A stretch of DNA of 64,000 nt from Clavelina lepadiformis (GCF_947623445.1 NC_135243.1:4404501-4468500), one strand, 5' to 3'; counted from the stretch's first letter, positions 25,601 through 38,230 are shown. Made by a program: numbers and translations. The notes: generated by a model from the sequence alone, not told the origin.

Positions 25601-25751
25601 GTTGACAACATACTGAACATGCAACTACTTGGTTAAAAAAGTTACACTTACACAGATAATTGTCCTCGTCACATTCTTCTTCGTGTTTTCTTTCAACAGC
25701 GACTTGTGCAAAGCAATTACTGAGATCCTGAAAATTGAATATCAGCATCAT
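22623..25751 (-). CDS. PRDM9-like SET protein without zinc fingers (gene A', arm A')
   Basis: Mirror image of gene A. Minus-strand exons are 25751-25652, 23741-23662, 23550-23350, 23136-23051 and 22821-22623; 666 nt, 221 residues, all GT/AG and in phase. Order: acidic leader ([10 protein letters not shown]), Cys/His knuckle (YCEDCEKM...CSVH), then SET motifs [65 protein letters not shown] and [14 protein letters not shown]. It keeps residues shared with gene B (SW, FCPS) that gene A has lost, so it is the more conserved arm copy. The C-terminus ([10 protein letters not shown]) differs from gene A because of small indels. As in gene A, ATG at 25751 reads through a possible acceptor, so an upstream exon is possible. 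No zinc fingers follow. Confidence 0.82.
24290..25310. other. Arm A' segment with no counterpart in arm A
   Basis: Between matching flanks, A' holds about 1 kb that does not align to the roughly 570 bp at 3920-4490 of arm A. It begins with 'cctgtaccgaataaggccc' and 'ccctaataaggcccattg', and 'cctaataagtccc' recurs near 24670, so it may be an old insertion. No coding region was recognised. Confidence 0.5.
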
Positions 25752-27799
25752 TTAATACCATAAAATGAATGGAAACAAAACAAAATGTCTTTCACAATTC
25801 TGCCGAGCTCTTATTATTTTTATGGTATGCAATGACAAACTTTACGAATTATTAGGCTGGCACAAAGCTGTTTACAAAATGAATACTAAATATAAGAATT
25901 TAATTCACTGGCACATCATACCATTATCTTCTTTATATCAAATTTGCACGAAGAGAAGAGAAACAAGAAATTTAGCACTCAATTATTTATCTTTTCTCGC
26001 TTTGAAGTTAATCTTATAGTCAAAACCTTTAAGGACAAAAGTAATAAATGGCAGTTCCCAAGTTGGTGTTTAATAGTTGGCAAAACTTTTTTAACTAACT
26101 TATAATATTATGTATTAAATAAATTGATAAAATAGTATTGTATCAATCAACAACATTCCAAGTATTGTAACCAACAATCTCACTGCAATATATCACTATC
26201 ATTTCTATTTATCGACATTCACCATAAAATAAACATATTTATTCCTGATTTGCGATAGCCTTGTTTAACTATTTTACTGTTTCTTCTTTTCAATCAAAAA
26301 CATTTCACATTTTTTTACTGTCTCTGCTTCTCTGTTCTACATTAGGGGGATGTGTATTAACTCTGATATGATGATAAACGTAAACCAACAATTAAATTTA
26401 CAATCAATGCCAACATGGATAATGTTTGTGTAACACTCACAGAAATGTCTGGAATTGTAAAATGCTTTCTGTTGTTTTGGTTTAAGTGGTCGTTTGGCTT
26501 AATCATCGTTTGCTTATAACTATTTCGGCTCGTGCTGTCGTAAAATGTAGGCCATTGTACGAAGACCAAAATATTGGGAACGTTTAAGACTCGTACGCAA
26601 AATTAGAACCAGAAACACACAAAATTTAGAGTCGTAATCCAGTCATTTGGTTCCAATGTCCGTCACTATCCTTGGTCCGTTTATGTTGACATTTCGCGCT
26701 AGACTAATTAACTTCGCATTGTGTAAGTAATTAAGCACACAATGTGAAATAATTGCAAAAAGAGTTTTGTTTGAGAGGAGGAAAAATGAGTAACCTCAAT
26801 TCTGTTCTGTTGTATGGCTGATATTTATAAAGATTGTGTCATATAGTCATTAGAAAAGAAAGAAAACAGAAACAACGTTCTTTACATTAATTATACATTA
26901 TATATTCCATTTATGCTAAAAATTATGTGGTTAATGTTCACGATATGCCTATATTTTTAGCTACCTGTTATTTTCATCAGAATTAGTTAAAATGCAAATC
27001 GAACTTGTAAATTTTTAATCAGTCCGAATCCTGTATCTCTAAAAACTTTCTTTCATTTGAGTTTAAGGAAATGCTATGATAATGCAAAACACTCATTATA
27101 ATAAGATAAGACATACGACTAAGCACGGATAGAAGGAATACATCTCGTGTGAAAATGATTATTTTGCGTTATAACATAAGATCTTGCCTAATAAATTGCG
27201 CTGTACATAATTTCCAGAAAATATTTGTACGTTTTTAAACAATCATAAAGTTATAATAACAAAATTGGGTTCAGCGTATACTCAATTTCATGTTTTCTTA
27301 CTGCATTCAGTAGCATATACACAAACAAGTATTGTGAAGCATTATATCGTTTCAGATCGTTTGTGTTTCGCCTAAAAGCTGCGACGCTGGCTTCATAGAG
27401 AAACTACCACAAACGCAAAAAAGTCTCATTTTTAACACAGCTGTCTGATAATATTTGAGCGCGCAGTGCTGTGAAAATAATGTAATTCAAACTGCAGATT
27501 ATTTCTAGTCTGATGCGATCACTCTCAATATCTGCTTTGCTAGAGATAGACCATAAGTTTATCTTTATGCTGTGCGTGGTACAACGTCCGCAACAAATGA
27601 TCACTTCAAAATCTTTTCAAAAACGTTTGTTACAATTTACATGCTACAGGATTCGACAGACAAATAGTTTAAGATATATTTTGTTTAATATTAAAACATT
27701 TTCCCTGCCTTCACCTTAGACTGCTCTTTCCAATCTAACAGATCGACAACTGAAAGGCAGTGGGCATTGTACCTGGCTTTTAATCACTTGCTTTGTATA

Positions 27800-27858
27800 A
27801 AATCGGCGCGCTTTTTGAAAGCAACCAATGGAAGTGAAGCATTGTTATAAGACAATGT
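27800..27858 (-). promoter_or_regulatory. Conserved promoter-like block of gene A'
   Basis: Minus-strand copy of the 1141-1200 block: 'ccattggttgc', an 'agcgcgcc' core followed by 'gattttatac', and 'ttgtcttataacaatgctt' upstream. It sits at the mirrored position relative to gene A'. Confidence 0.5.
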
Positions 27859-28189
27859 CGATAGTTACAAACAGCAAGGTCCTATAGTGATGCACAGCTG
27901 GTGTCTTATTGTGGTGACTGTCAAGCAGAGAGACAAAAAGTCTGATGACATACTTGCCTACTTTCAACAAAGCAATTTAGACTGTGCATTGTTGATATGG
28001 AGATCTTCGCTGTTGGTTGTTTCAAACTGGACAAGCTTGTTGTCGGTGACCTTAGAATGATGAAGCGTTTTTAGTAAATGTTTGTTAAGATAAAAAGCTA
28101 AAAAGCCCACAAATACAAATATAGTGTGGAGTTGGTTATGATAAGAGATTTTCCCATGCAAGGTAATAAAACAAGTAAACTCGATTAAA

Positions 28190-28470
28190 ATTCGAATATA
28201 AAGTAATTTGTCAATGAAACCATTTAATGCCTTATCGGCTTCATCCCAATCTTATCTCTCCTTTACAAACAATCTCACCTATGATTAGTTTTCACGCAAT
28301 ATGCTCCCTTGTATTCACACCTTTATCAATCAATTGAATTTGTAAACTTTGTAATTAATTAATTATTGATAGGATCCAACAGTGTTGTAGACAGAGGTGC
28401 GAAATACACAATACAATACGTCATACAACTAGACAACATAAACAATACGAAAAGAGGTGCAAGATAAAAG
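28190..28470 (-). repeat. Dispersed flank repeat, outer edge of arm A'
   Basis: Reverse complement of the 661-820 unit, then 'ggatccaacagtgttgtag' and 'gaggtgcgaaatacacaata'. The latter block recurs in opposite orientation at about 37985-38075, beyond the finger-bearing paralogue. The A' arm edge and the distal edge of gene C therefore carry the same junction sequence. Confidence 0.7.
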
Positions 28471-28479
28471 CTTTAGATG

Positions 28480-31400
28480 TCTGTAACATAAACTAGTCGG
28501 TCGGATTTAAGGAAATAAGAAAAGAAGAATAAAGCTATAGAAGATTATTATGACGCCACCAACATGCAACTGGTCATACAACAAAGCTTTTATCTAAAAA
28601 TTTGGTCAGCGCTTTACAATAATTTTAAAAGCACATTACAACGCGGTTAACTCTACGCAAGCATATGCCTGCAATACGCACCGATCTATTAATTGGTGCC
28701 CCGGCGAATTAAGCGGTAAACTAAAATAGCCCATTTCGGTAACGTCTACAAATATTCTATGTATGTACTATGTATGTATATTTGTATGTATGACGTATAC
28801 ATCAGATAGCGGAACAAACGATCGATCAGAATCAAATCAAATCAAAATCTTGTTCGACTAAAAAAAAAATAAAAATTGCGTCTTGCCGGCGTCCGAGAAA
28901 TCACGATAAAAACAATCTACTAAACAAAATGAATAGAAAAAAGGAATTATCGCCGTAATTGATCTTTATATAAAAATAAATAAATAAATGCCCGACCAAT
29001 CAGTCTAGTTACACTTGTAAAGCGACGTTATACCGTTTCCAGCAATTCGATTTGAGTCCAATCAAAGAAACCAAATTTCAAAAATTGAAAGGGGAACACA
29101 TAAAAGGTAGTGAAACATTTAATGACGGAGTCCGAAAAAAAATCTTGATTAGCGTGAGAGCTAAAATGTGCAGAAGTTGATGAGATTCACCCGGTTTCTT
29201 GTTGGTGCTAAGAGGTATAACGGCTGGCTCGGAAGTTAGTTTTGTTTTGGTGAAACACTCGTTTAATTTATTAAAGCTTTGCATTTTTCATTAAGGATTT
29301 TCCAAACTTGAAGGAAGTAGCTTTTTAACTGAATTCTAAACTGCTTTCAGACGTAGGCCTATAGACTTTTTGAGAAATTTTAATTGCTCAGGACAAGTAG
29401 AAAGTAGAGAACTTTGGAGAATGTTATTGTTTTCCGAATTACTTAGAATAGGTTCTGTGGTTTCTTCTTTGTAAAATTATATTTCCGTGATTGTTGCCGT
29501 ATCGACTCGAGTACTTAAGTTGCTCCACTGACAGAGATTAGACGTTCACGGAAAATCTGTTAACACAAACAGAACAGCAGTTTTTATTTTTAAAAGCTTA
29601 AATATGTTCACAAAATTGTCACTTAAATACAATCCTTGACACATTTTTCCAGGGAGGAGCGAAATGTTTTCCAGGAAGAGCGCCCTCCCACCTCCTCTTC
29701 TCCCCAGTTACAGGCTTGGCATATCTAATGTGTGTTTCAAATTTGTCTGCACGTTTTTAAACCGCTTCACACTCGCATTTAAGAGCACGTATGCGTTTTA
29801 CCAGGTCGACGTAAGTTGGTGTGCTTTTGAAACAATGCAAGCCATACTGGACAAACTACTTGTATTTTAAACTTTATGACATATTCAAATAACGTCTCAG
29901 ATGAAACCGAAATAAACCAGTTGGCAAATCTGTGAACTTCTTCTACCGTTGTTTGCATACTGCTGTTAACACAATAAAATATTATTGAAATCCACAGCAC
30001 TGCGTTTAAGGCATAACATGGTCACTCGCAAAGCGTTATGACGTCATAATTAAGCATCGGACGTAAATCAGAAACAATTGAACTTTAAACTAATCAACGT
30101 ATAATACAAGTTCCTTCAAAGAAAGACAGCTACCAGCAGTCAGATAGAGTTTATTGCAGGCCAGGTTTAAAGATTACTCAACTTAATTAGTAGGCTAAGA
30201 AGGTGATTTGTCAGTTGCGTACACCAGCAGGAATGTTTCACTTGATACTCGCACGAATTCAACACTGGCATAAATACAGTTGTGTGCATCGTATATTACA
30301 GAGACCAGCGCCAGTTTTTCGATTTTGGTGGAATAGACTTCATGTATATCGCACAAGTTAGCTTCGTTATTTATTACTGATTTCATTATTAAGTTTAGTT
30401 ATAGTTATAACAGACAGCACTGTCAGGCGAAATCATTCCATAGTTGTTTTAATGTTTTCTTTTAAAACATATTATTAGGCTGTAACTCTTTCATCGGGAA
30501 ATATCATGGGTTTCAAATTACTTTTCAGTTGTTTCGTGTTAAGCTGTTAAAGGTTATGACATGGAAGCCTAAACATAACTTAAATCTACTTGCTAATCTA
30601 AATCTAACTGCAATTATCTAGCTAACTAACTCTCTCAACTGAACGTAACTGTAATTAGCTTATTTTAACTTTTTGCTTATCAATTTATTTTACTAAAACC
30701 GTCTATATTTAAGATCCGACTTACTTAAGACGAAAGAATCACTTTCCATATACTATTGTTTAGATTGTACCATACGATTATGCAGTAGGATAACTTATCT
30801 AATATTTTGTGTATAAGTGAAATAAAAACAAGTTTGCTTTTATTTTTAATTTTCGTTGTTTTAAAGAAGAACCTATAACCATTGTAATCTTTGCAAACCG
30901 GAATACGAAATATTGAAACAATGGTTTTCGAAGCTGATACATTTGTGCGACGGGTGAGCAAATGAGTGCTTATTTCACCCAGTGTTTCTCCAGCGCTAGG
31001 CCCTATATAATACACAGAATAATTAAGAGCTATTATGACCAAAATTCGGGATGAATCAAACTATAAATAAAGGTGGAATTTTGAAAACGCGAAAATTTTT
31101 AGCAATTGTGCAATTACCCCTTCAGCCTAAATCTGTTAGCCTTGCTTACTACATTCACTGCAACTATACCAGAGGAAACATGGAAATAGGGAGTCATGTT
31201 TAACTTGTCACCTTGATTGTAATCAGCTTCGTAGCAAAGTTACCAAACTCAAATTTGATTTTGAATTCAAATTACTTACCTTTCAAGACTTTTGCCAGAA
31301 TTTGCAATCAAGTCAAGCTTTATATTTGATTTCCAACAAAAGTAGTAGTGCAAAAAGTGAATCCAATCGAGTCCATAACGTTAACGATTCTTATAACAAT

Positions 31401-31950
31401 TAACTTGTCTTTATTAAAGCCTACTTTTAATTACAATATATACGCTAATAATTTTGTTATGACTTTCTTACTTTATGCGAAATTGCAAGTTGCATATTTG
31501 TGAGAATGAACACAACAGGGTGACAATATAGTGTCAACATAATATAGATTGAGTTTTATTTTCGGATTCGAGATTGGTTTGATACATCTGAAGTTTTCGA
31601 TGTGGTTTGGCTTGTGTTTCCGGAATGAAGTTATGAGGAATGTAATCATAAAGCAAAAGTATCCTATTTGTGATGAATTGCCTAATCCGTAAGTCGACTC
31701 TTTTTTTTAATAGCCAGAATCGCCTTTAGTTAACTACCGTTGACGCAAATTGTGACCGCACAATGTACTGCACATTCAACATAGCTTATGCTTTTAGTCC
31801 AAATAAGCTTTGTAAGCAGTTATTATATTGTAGGCATACGCATTTATTTAAGGAATGGTTATTGGTTATTGGTTGCATAAGTAGACATTTATTTTGAAAT
31901 TTAGTTGTAACATGTAGTAGAGTGTTGACGATAAAGACTGTTATAGCGCA
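28480..31950. other. Region upstream of gene C, no gene recognised
   Basis: Short simple-sequence runs occur at about 28757-28790 ('tatgta' type) and 28828-28848 ('aatcaaatcaaatc'). No convincing knuckle exon, promoter block or start for gene C could be located by eye. Open frames on both strands are short and unrecognised. Confidence 0.4.
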
Positions 31951-31990
31951 CGTTATGCTGATCAGAGCAACGTGTCAGTTTACTTTACAG

Positions 31991-34900
31991 AATACTGAGG
32001 ACCGAGCCCGGCGAACCTGCCCACCCGGCATAGTCATCGGGTCATCACACGCCTTTCCTGGTGAACTTGGGGTTTGGGCACAAAGAGACATTAATGAAGG
32101 GACAATTTTTGGTTCTTTCGAAGGTGACCTTGTCGACACAAATGATCTGAGAAATTTGATATTGGCTTTTCAAAGTGGTAACGCATGGGAGGTAAGTGAA
32201 GTGAACGTGACCTCTGTATTGTTTTAAAACTGAAATGTTTCCTAGTTCTCTACTATACAGTATATAGTTTTAAACCTACTAGCTATTATTATTATTTTTA
32301 CATGGTTTTCACCAAAATGAGTTTATATTTTTTCCTAGCCATATACTTTAGTGCAGGGAATCGTAAATATCCTGTATTCAGTATCAGGCGTTTAAATTTC
32401 AAGGATTGTTTCCTGAATCTTTGTTATGAAACAATTTTGCCTAAATGCAGAAAAAAAAGTTTTTGCATGAAAAATGTTTAGTTACGAAAAAATCCGGAGG
32501 GCTATACAAAAATGTTGTATACTTTCAGCAAGACTTATTTAAGATCCCAATGTCTAGTTAAGTAATTTACCGTAAAACATTATGATTTTCTGTGTTTTGT
32601 CGAGCGTTAGATGTTTGAATTTTTGTTGCTTGTCTGATTTTTTTGTCGTTCTTGGCCAATTATATAGTACTTAGGGAGTTTTTATACCGGCAAAATACGG
32701 ACAATCACGTGCATTTAACTGAGTCTTTTACTGCATTTGATCAAAACGCTAAAAGTGTATCCTGGTTTAAGTAATGTACAATAAAAACTGTTTTACGCAA
32801 TTAGGTTAGAGAGTTGATAGAACAGCCGCTTATTAAATCTGAAATGGGCTTCGATCAGGATGATTTTATAAATCGACGTCTACTGCATAGTTGTATAAGT
32901 ATAAACCGGTATGTATATGGCTTATATATAATGCACGTATATGTAACAAGTAATATAAATGATTGGTAATATACTGTGGAATGTCGAAAAGTAAATGCAC
33001 AATGTCGAAGCAATTAAAGATATGTTACGGTGTGATATAATTTCGCTTAATGATATTTAGCAAAGCTTTGAGTTAGAACACGGATAAGTTTGTTCTTTCG
33101 TTAGTTTTTAATTCAAGAATTTTTTCAGTTTTGTTACAAGATTTAGTTTTCAATACTACACTAAAACCTTCAACCTAAATGTCAATATCTTGTGCTATTA
33201 TACTTTAATTGTATTATTTGGAGAATATCGGTTGGGTTGGGCTAGGAAAGGTTACTGAAATTATGTCATTATTTTATATTTACGCATTGAAATTACGGGC
33301 AGCGATCGCGAGCAACTTGATCTGTTTCTTAGCCACTTTCAAATTCACGACAATAACAAATGTATCGAGCTTGTATTTTCTTATTAATTTTTTCTCAGCC
33401 CTGCATAGCTTGACGTTGATGCGTTTCCGATGCGTTGACAAGAACCTGAGATATAGCATTGAAGTATGCGTTGAAAGTTAGAAAACTAAAGTTGGAAACT
33501 AATTATTAGATCAACAAATTGCACATTTCACCAGTTGTTAAAACTTGCTTGCGAAATAGTAACCTGTATATAGTGCTCACTTTTTTGATGATTGTTGCAG
33601 ATTTACACAGACGGGAAACTCTCATATTGTATTGACGGCTCAGATGAAAAGAAAAGTAACTGGCTAAGATACGTTAAGTTCGCAAGGTAAAACTTTTTGC
33701 AATTCACTTTGTCTTTTATTTGCTTGATTTATTTCCAGTTACAACAATTAGTTGTAAAACAAAATCTAAACATATTTGATAAAATCTCTTATTATGAAAT
33801 GTTGAATATATAATTTGCAAGGAGCTTTAACAGGTGCTTTAATTGATTTCCAAAATATTTTTTGTCTATTGATATTCTTAAAATATTTTAATTGTCAGTT
33901 AAATACGTTACGTCAGTTTAAAAAAGACTTGAAATGGCGTTTGAAATAAAATCGCTTAATCTGATAATCTGAAAAAAAATTCTATTCATGACTTTAGCTT
34001 AAAAAATGTAACAGTGTTTAATATTGTTAACATATTATTATTAATATGTTTAATATTATTACAATGTAAAATGGGTTACAAGGTTAAACTGAAGTATTTT
34101 CTAGAAGCAAGGAAGAAAGTAACGTAGTGGCGTATGAGCAACTTGGTAAAGTCTATCATTGCACGACACAACTAATTTTCGGTGGTGAAGAATTTCTTGT
34201 TTATCCTGAGACAAAGTTTTATGCCACTCACCCTAAGATATGGATGCAAACAAGCAAAATTTTGGTGGAAGTTAAATGTACAAGAACAGGTATGCCCAAG
34301 TTTAATTTGAAAAATTTCAATATGGTTTACTGTAGATTATTTTGCATTAAATACATTGCAATTTAATTGGAGTTTTAACTTTACCATCGTAACATTTGTT
34401 TGAAATAATCTGTCGTAATATTAGAATACATGTGGTCCCGTCATTTACTTTTTAAAACAAAGATGGTCAAATTTTTTAAATTGAAGTATTCATGCAAAAC
34501 TTAAAGGACTAGCCTACATTATTTTGCCAAATTTTTTTATTATACAACCAGATAAAAACCTTCCATACTTTCCGCTTATATGCTATACGCATAAAGTGTC
34601 TTCGTTTGTACAGTAGATGCACACTGTTTCTTTATAAATACCGTACTTTACATAGAAAATGCCATAATTACCAGACATGAAATCTAAAATAAATCTTAAA
34701 GTTGCGCAGGTGACGCAAAGTTAATATTAAATAACGTTCATATTTCACGTTCGTTACGTTCACGTTCATAAACAATATTTCAACTAAATGTAACCAAGTT
34801 GGCAGCCTTGCTACATCAACTGTGGAGAGCTTCAAAGGACAGCCAAATAATCTGAAATGGGTTCGTATAGTTTTGTGCATAAGATAACGCAACCGTTAAG

Positions 34901-37221
34901 GATTGGCGTGCTGCTGTGCATCGGTTATTGCATCTTTTGCAAGCGCTTGCGATACATAAAAGGGTGCCAAGGTAATCCGGGACAAATTTGGTTTTAAAAC
35001 ATCCAACAGATATAAAAATGGATAACTGTTCATTCCCTTCAAGCACGCAGTTGGTTAGAGTTGATTTGCGCCCGTCTAAACAAATATTGCCATTGAATGT
35101 CACAAACTAATGAATGTTGAACAAATAACAGTTTGTTTGAAACCATGCACTATATGAAGGTTAGACAATAGACACCTTACAAACTTTATTGTCTACCATG
35201 AAGGTACATTTTGTCTATCCTACGCTAGTAAAGAATATTTACTTGCTACCGTATCAGATTTTTTTATTCTAATTATAAGAAAGCTGTTCCAGTGTACATT
35301 AAACATTTTATGAGTCTAACTAAACCATTGAAACGTTTATGAGCAAAGGTATTAAATGATTAAATGACCTACATTTAGCGACTGGCATGCTGTAAAATCT
35401 TTTTTGTTGGTCGATCATTTTAACCTACAGTTATTGCAAGTATGATTATTATAAATATGGGACCTGCATTGTAGGTCGTAAGCCCTAAAATTTTGGACGC
35501 CTCTTATTGTACAAGATATCTCGTGGCACCGTAGGGTTTTGCAAATGTTACCCCAATCAGGGCTGCTGTTGCCCAACTGCTTTTAAATTCAAATTAACTT
35601 GATTGACAGCAATATCACTATAATAAGTATCTCACTTGCTAAAATGGGTCTAAACCAATTTTTGTTATCTAGCTTTCTTACAGTATGTAGCCTACCACAT
35701 GTATTTCTGTATCCGTTGAAATATGATTGGTTGTTCGTATGAACAAATATATCTGTAAATTTGTTTCAGCACCTGAAAATATTCTATTATGTAACAAATG
35801 TGAAAAAGTTTTTTTCAACGTCGAAGCTTTCAACAGACATTTACCATGCAACTTACAAACTCAAACAGATGAAACTAGTTGCCCCAACCCAGGCCGTTTC
35901 ATGTTGTCAAGAAGTATTGGTGAGAAGGTTTTTATTTGCTTATCCTGCGTGAAAGAATTTGCTTTGAAGAGCCGTCTGTTCGCAGTAAAAAAGTAACTTT
36001 GTGAACAATGACATGAAAACAGCAACCTGAAAGAACACATTTGTGTAGTGTAGTCTATGGCAAGAAGTTTGCTGCGGTATGTTTGGTTTGTGGCGTTTCA
36101 ATGTCGCAAATCATGCTGCACAAAGTGAAAGCCTTTATGTGTAAGATATTAGGGTGGCCAAGTGAAACAAAAAATGCTTTATCGTGGACGATTACGTATT
36201 AACAAAGAAACCAGTGTTAGGTTGGGATTGTTAGAAACCAACCTAACACCAATCCAAATTGGACAGAAAAGTAGTTAGTCCAGCAGGGCTTGCATTGCTT
36301 CGAGAACATACCAACTTATGTCGACCTGGTAAAACGTACTAATGTACGCGTAAACAAATGCAAGTGTGAAATGCGGTAAATTTGCAGACGAATTAGAAAC
36401 ACACACTCGCATTAGGAAAAACCGTATAAATGCAGGTACTGTACAATGTATTTATGGTTCGGCTTAACGAGAGCATAATGAAAGAAAGCACACCCAGTCC
36501 TTGCTTAGGTTTATGGTACAGAGAATTTTATATGGGTTTTAATAAACACAAAATGCAATGTCACTGATACTGGAATAAACTTACCTGTCGGGCAAACTAA
36601 TACACGAGCAAGTAAACGAAAGCATTTTGTATCATTACATTGTCTAAATTACAAAATTTACCTCTATAGTTTGATGTTTCAGCTCCCAACGCCCCTTTCC
36701 TAGTCTCTGCCAGTGGTTCGATGGTTTTTACAAACTGTGATGCCTCGAACTGGCCATGGCGCAAGTACCTGTATGACGAAAGAGGAAGTAAAACGCCGCC
36801 TAAATCCGAATTGCCTTTTTGTCCAGATGAACCTAGCTCTTCAAGCCTTAATCAGGAAGTCTCAACAGAGAGTGATAAGAAGCCTTTTGTTTGCAAAACC
36901 TGCGAAAAACAATTTTCTTTGAAGAAATCATTTCGTTTGCACAAACGTACCCATATTGTACAAACACACACCTGCGGACATTGCAACAACGAATATCCCC
37001 AGTTAAGCCAACTAAAAAGACACGTTCGTATGGTTCACCACAAACGTTATATATGTTCGGTTTGTGGAGCGAAATATGGGCAGTCATCCGATCTTAAAAG
37101 CCACATGACGAAGCACTCAGATGTTCGTGCTCACAAATGCCGTTACTGTGGTAAAGGGTTAAAACGCGCTGATGATTTAAAAAGACACGAACGTAGACAC
37201 ACCGAGGGCCGACGATCTTGA
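31991..37221 (+). CDS. PRDM9/PRDM7-like SET plus C2H2 zinc-finger gene (gene C), 5' end unresolved
   Basis: Supported exons are 31991-32191 (201 nt), 33601-33686 (86 nt), 34105-34289 (185 nt), 35770-35919 (150 nt) and 36683-37221 (stop), all with GT/AG borders and matching phases. The first three form a divergent SET domain: RARRTCPPGIVIG, GELGVWAQRDI, FGSFEGDLVD, YCIDGSDEKKSNWLRY, EESNVVAYEQLGKVYHC and EEFLVYPETKFY. The 150-nt exon has a degenerate finger (LLCNKCEKVFFNVEAFNRH). The last exon carries four C2H2 fingers (FVCKTCEKQF, HTCGHCNNEY, YICSVCGAKY, HKCRYCGKGL) and ends HTEGRRS. FGPYEG has become FGSFEG and FWYDKKY has become VYPETKFY, so catalysis may be weakened. A start at ATG 31955, reading through the acceptor, is possible; otherwise upstream exons are missing. 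Its 3' flank matches that of gene A. Confidence 0.8.
35770..35919 (+). other. Phase-symmetric cassette exon in gene C
   Basis: The exon is 150 nt with phase 1 on both sides (preceded by 'ttgtttcag', followed by 'gtgaga'). Skipping it leaves the frame intact because the exons at 34289 and 36683 also join in phase. It encodes one degenerate zinc-finger-like unit. If the donor is not used, the frame runs on to a stop at about 35993-35995, giving a SET protein with almost no fingers. Confidence 0.6.
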
Positions 37222-37502
37222 TAAGTTGTTTGTTTGATATAAGATATATCAGACCTGTAACAAGGGGTTTTAATAGCAAATACGATTTTCCAATAAAAAA
37301 ATATGTCACTGATGATCGCACTATGAAGTGATGATGTGAGTAAATGGACGTATTTTGTGATAATTTTGATTTAGATAAACATGGTCGGCCTAATTCGCCA
37401 AGTCTTCAATGTATTGATCGAAATATCTTTCACATTGTAGCCTAAGTAACAGTTTTTTTATCACTGCAACAAAATAATTGCCTTGTTTTATTCTTTTGAT
37501 TT

Positions 37503-37650
37503 TGGTTGGTTAATTTAGAAATTTATAGCAGGTTTTGTTTGATTTTTCTTGTAATTATACTTTTGTTGTGATTCATTTGTCAATAAACGTTGTATTTGTC
37601 TGAACTAGCGGATTTGTGTTTGATGTTGGTTGGCCGTAGTTCGTCTACCA
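37503..37650 (+). other. 3' flank of gene C homologous to gene A 3' flank
   Basis: 'ttggttaatttagaaattta', 'gtcaataaacgttgtatttg' (poly(A) signal AATAAA) and 'cgtagttcgtctaccaaata' match 6310-6470 and the complement of 22300-22450. This ties gene C to the same duplicated unit despite its protein divergence. Confidence 0.75.
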
Positions 37651-37979
37651 AATACGAATTTGGTTTATAGTCTCTCATATTTACATGTAAAAAGAAAAAA
37701 AAATCAGTGAAGTGATTTGTCCTCTCTGTACTACAGCTATTTCTAATGAACGATAAAGAGAAAGCGTGGAATAAAATAGACATGCAATCGTGTCCCGCTG
37801 CTTGGCGAAGTTGGTGGAGTTCCGCCTGAATATATAGAAGAATGCACAACTGCAGTAAACTTGAATCTCACATAAAATATGGCGTTTAATTTCTTCAAAA
37901 ATGCGCTTGAAAACCTGAACACAATTCTCCTATTTCCTTAAATCGACCAGCTAGTGTATTTTCCGGACACTTAAAGCTT

Positions 37980-38230
37980 TTATCTTGCACCTCTTTTGCT
38001 ATTGTTTATGTTGTCTAGTTGTATGACGTATTGTATTGTGTATTTCGCACCTCTGTCTACGACACTGCTGATCCTATTAATTATATAAGCTCGCTAAACC
38101 ATTATTAGTTTACAAAATCATTAGGTTTAATTGACAAAGGTATAATACAAAGGAAGATAATGCGTTAAAACTAATCATAGGTGAAATTGTGTTAAAAGAA
38201 GAGGTCAGACTGGGATGAAGTCTAGCTAAC
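37980..38230 (+). repeat. Dispersed flank repeats beyond gene C
   Basis: Contains 'gcacctcttttgctattg' and 'gtgtatttcgcacctctgtc', then 'aatcataggtgaaattgtg' and 'cagactgggatgaagtct'. Both blocks also occur, mirrored, at the outer edge of arm A' (28190-28470). Confidence 0.7.

Larger units (their letters stand above)
20020..28370 (-). repeat. Arm A' of large inverted duplication
   Basis: Inverted partner of 661-7212. It is about 1.8 kb longer because of an insertion of about 960 bp (20599-21562), a 533-bp element (21712-22244) and a non-homologous segment (24290-25310). All SET-gene exons, splice sites, the promoter block and 3' sequences are in the expected mirrored order. Confidence 0.88.

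Noticed and set aside
31633..31688. Possible upstream exon of gene C (ATG at 31633, donor 'gtaagt' at 31689)
   Set aside because: It ends in phase 2, which does not join in frame with the exon at 31991.
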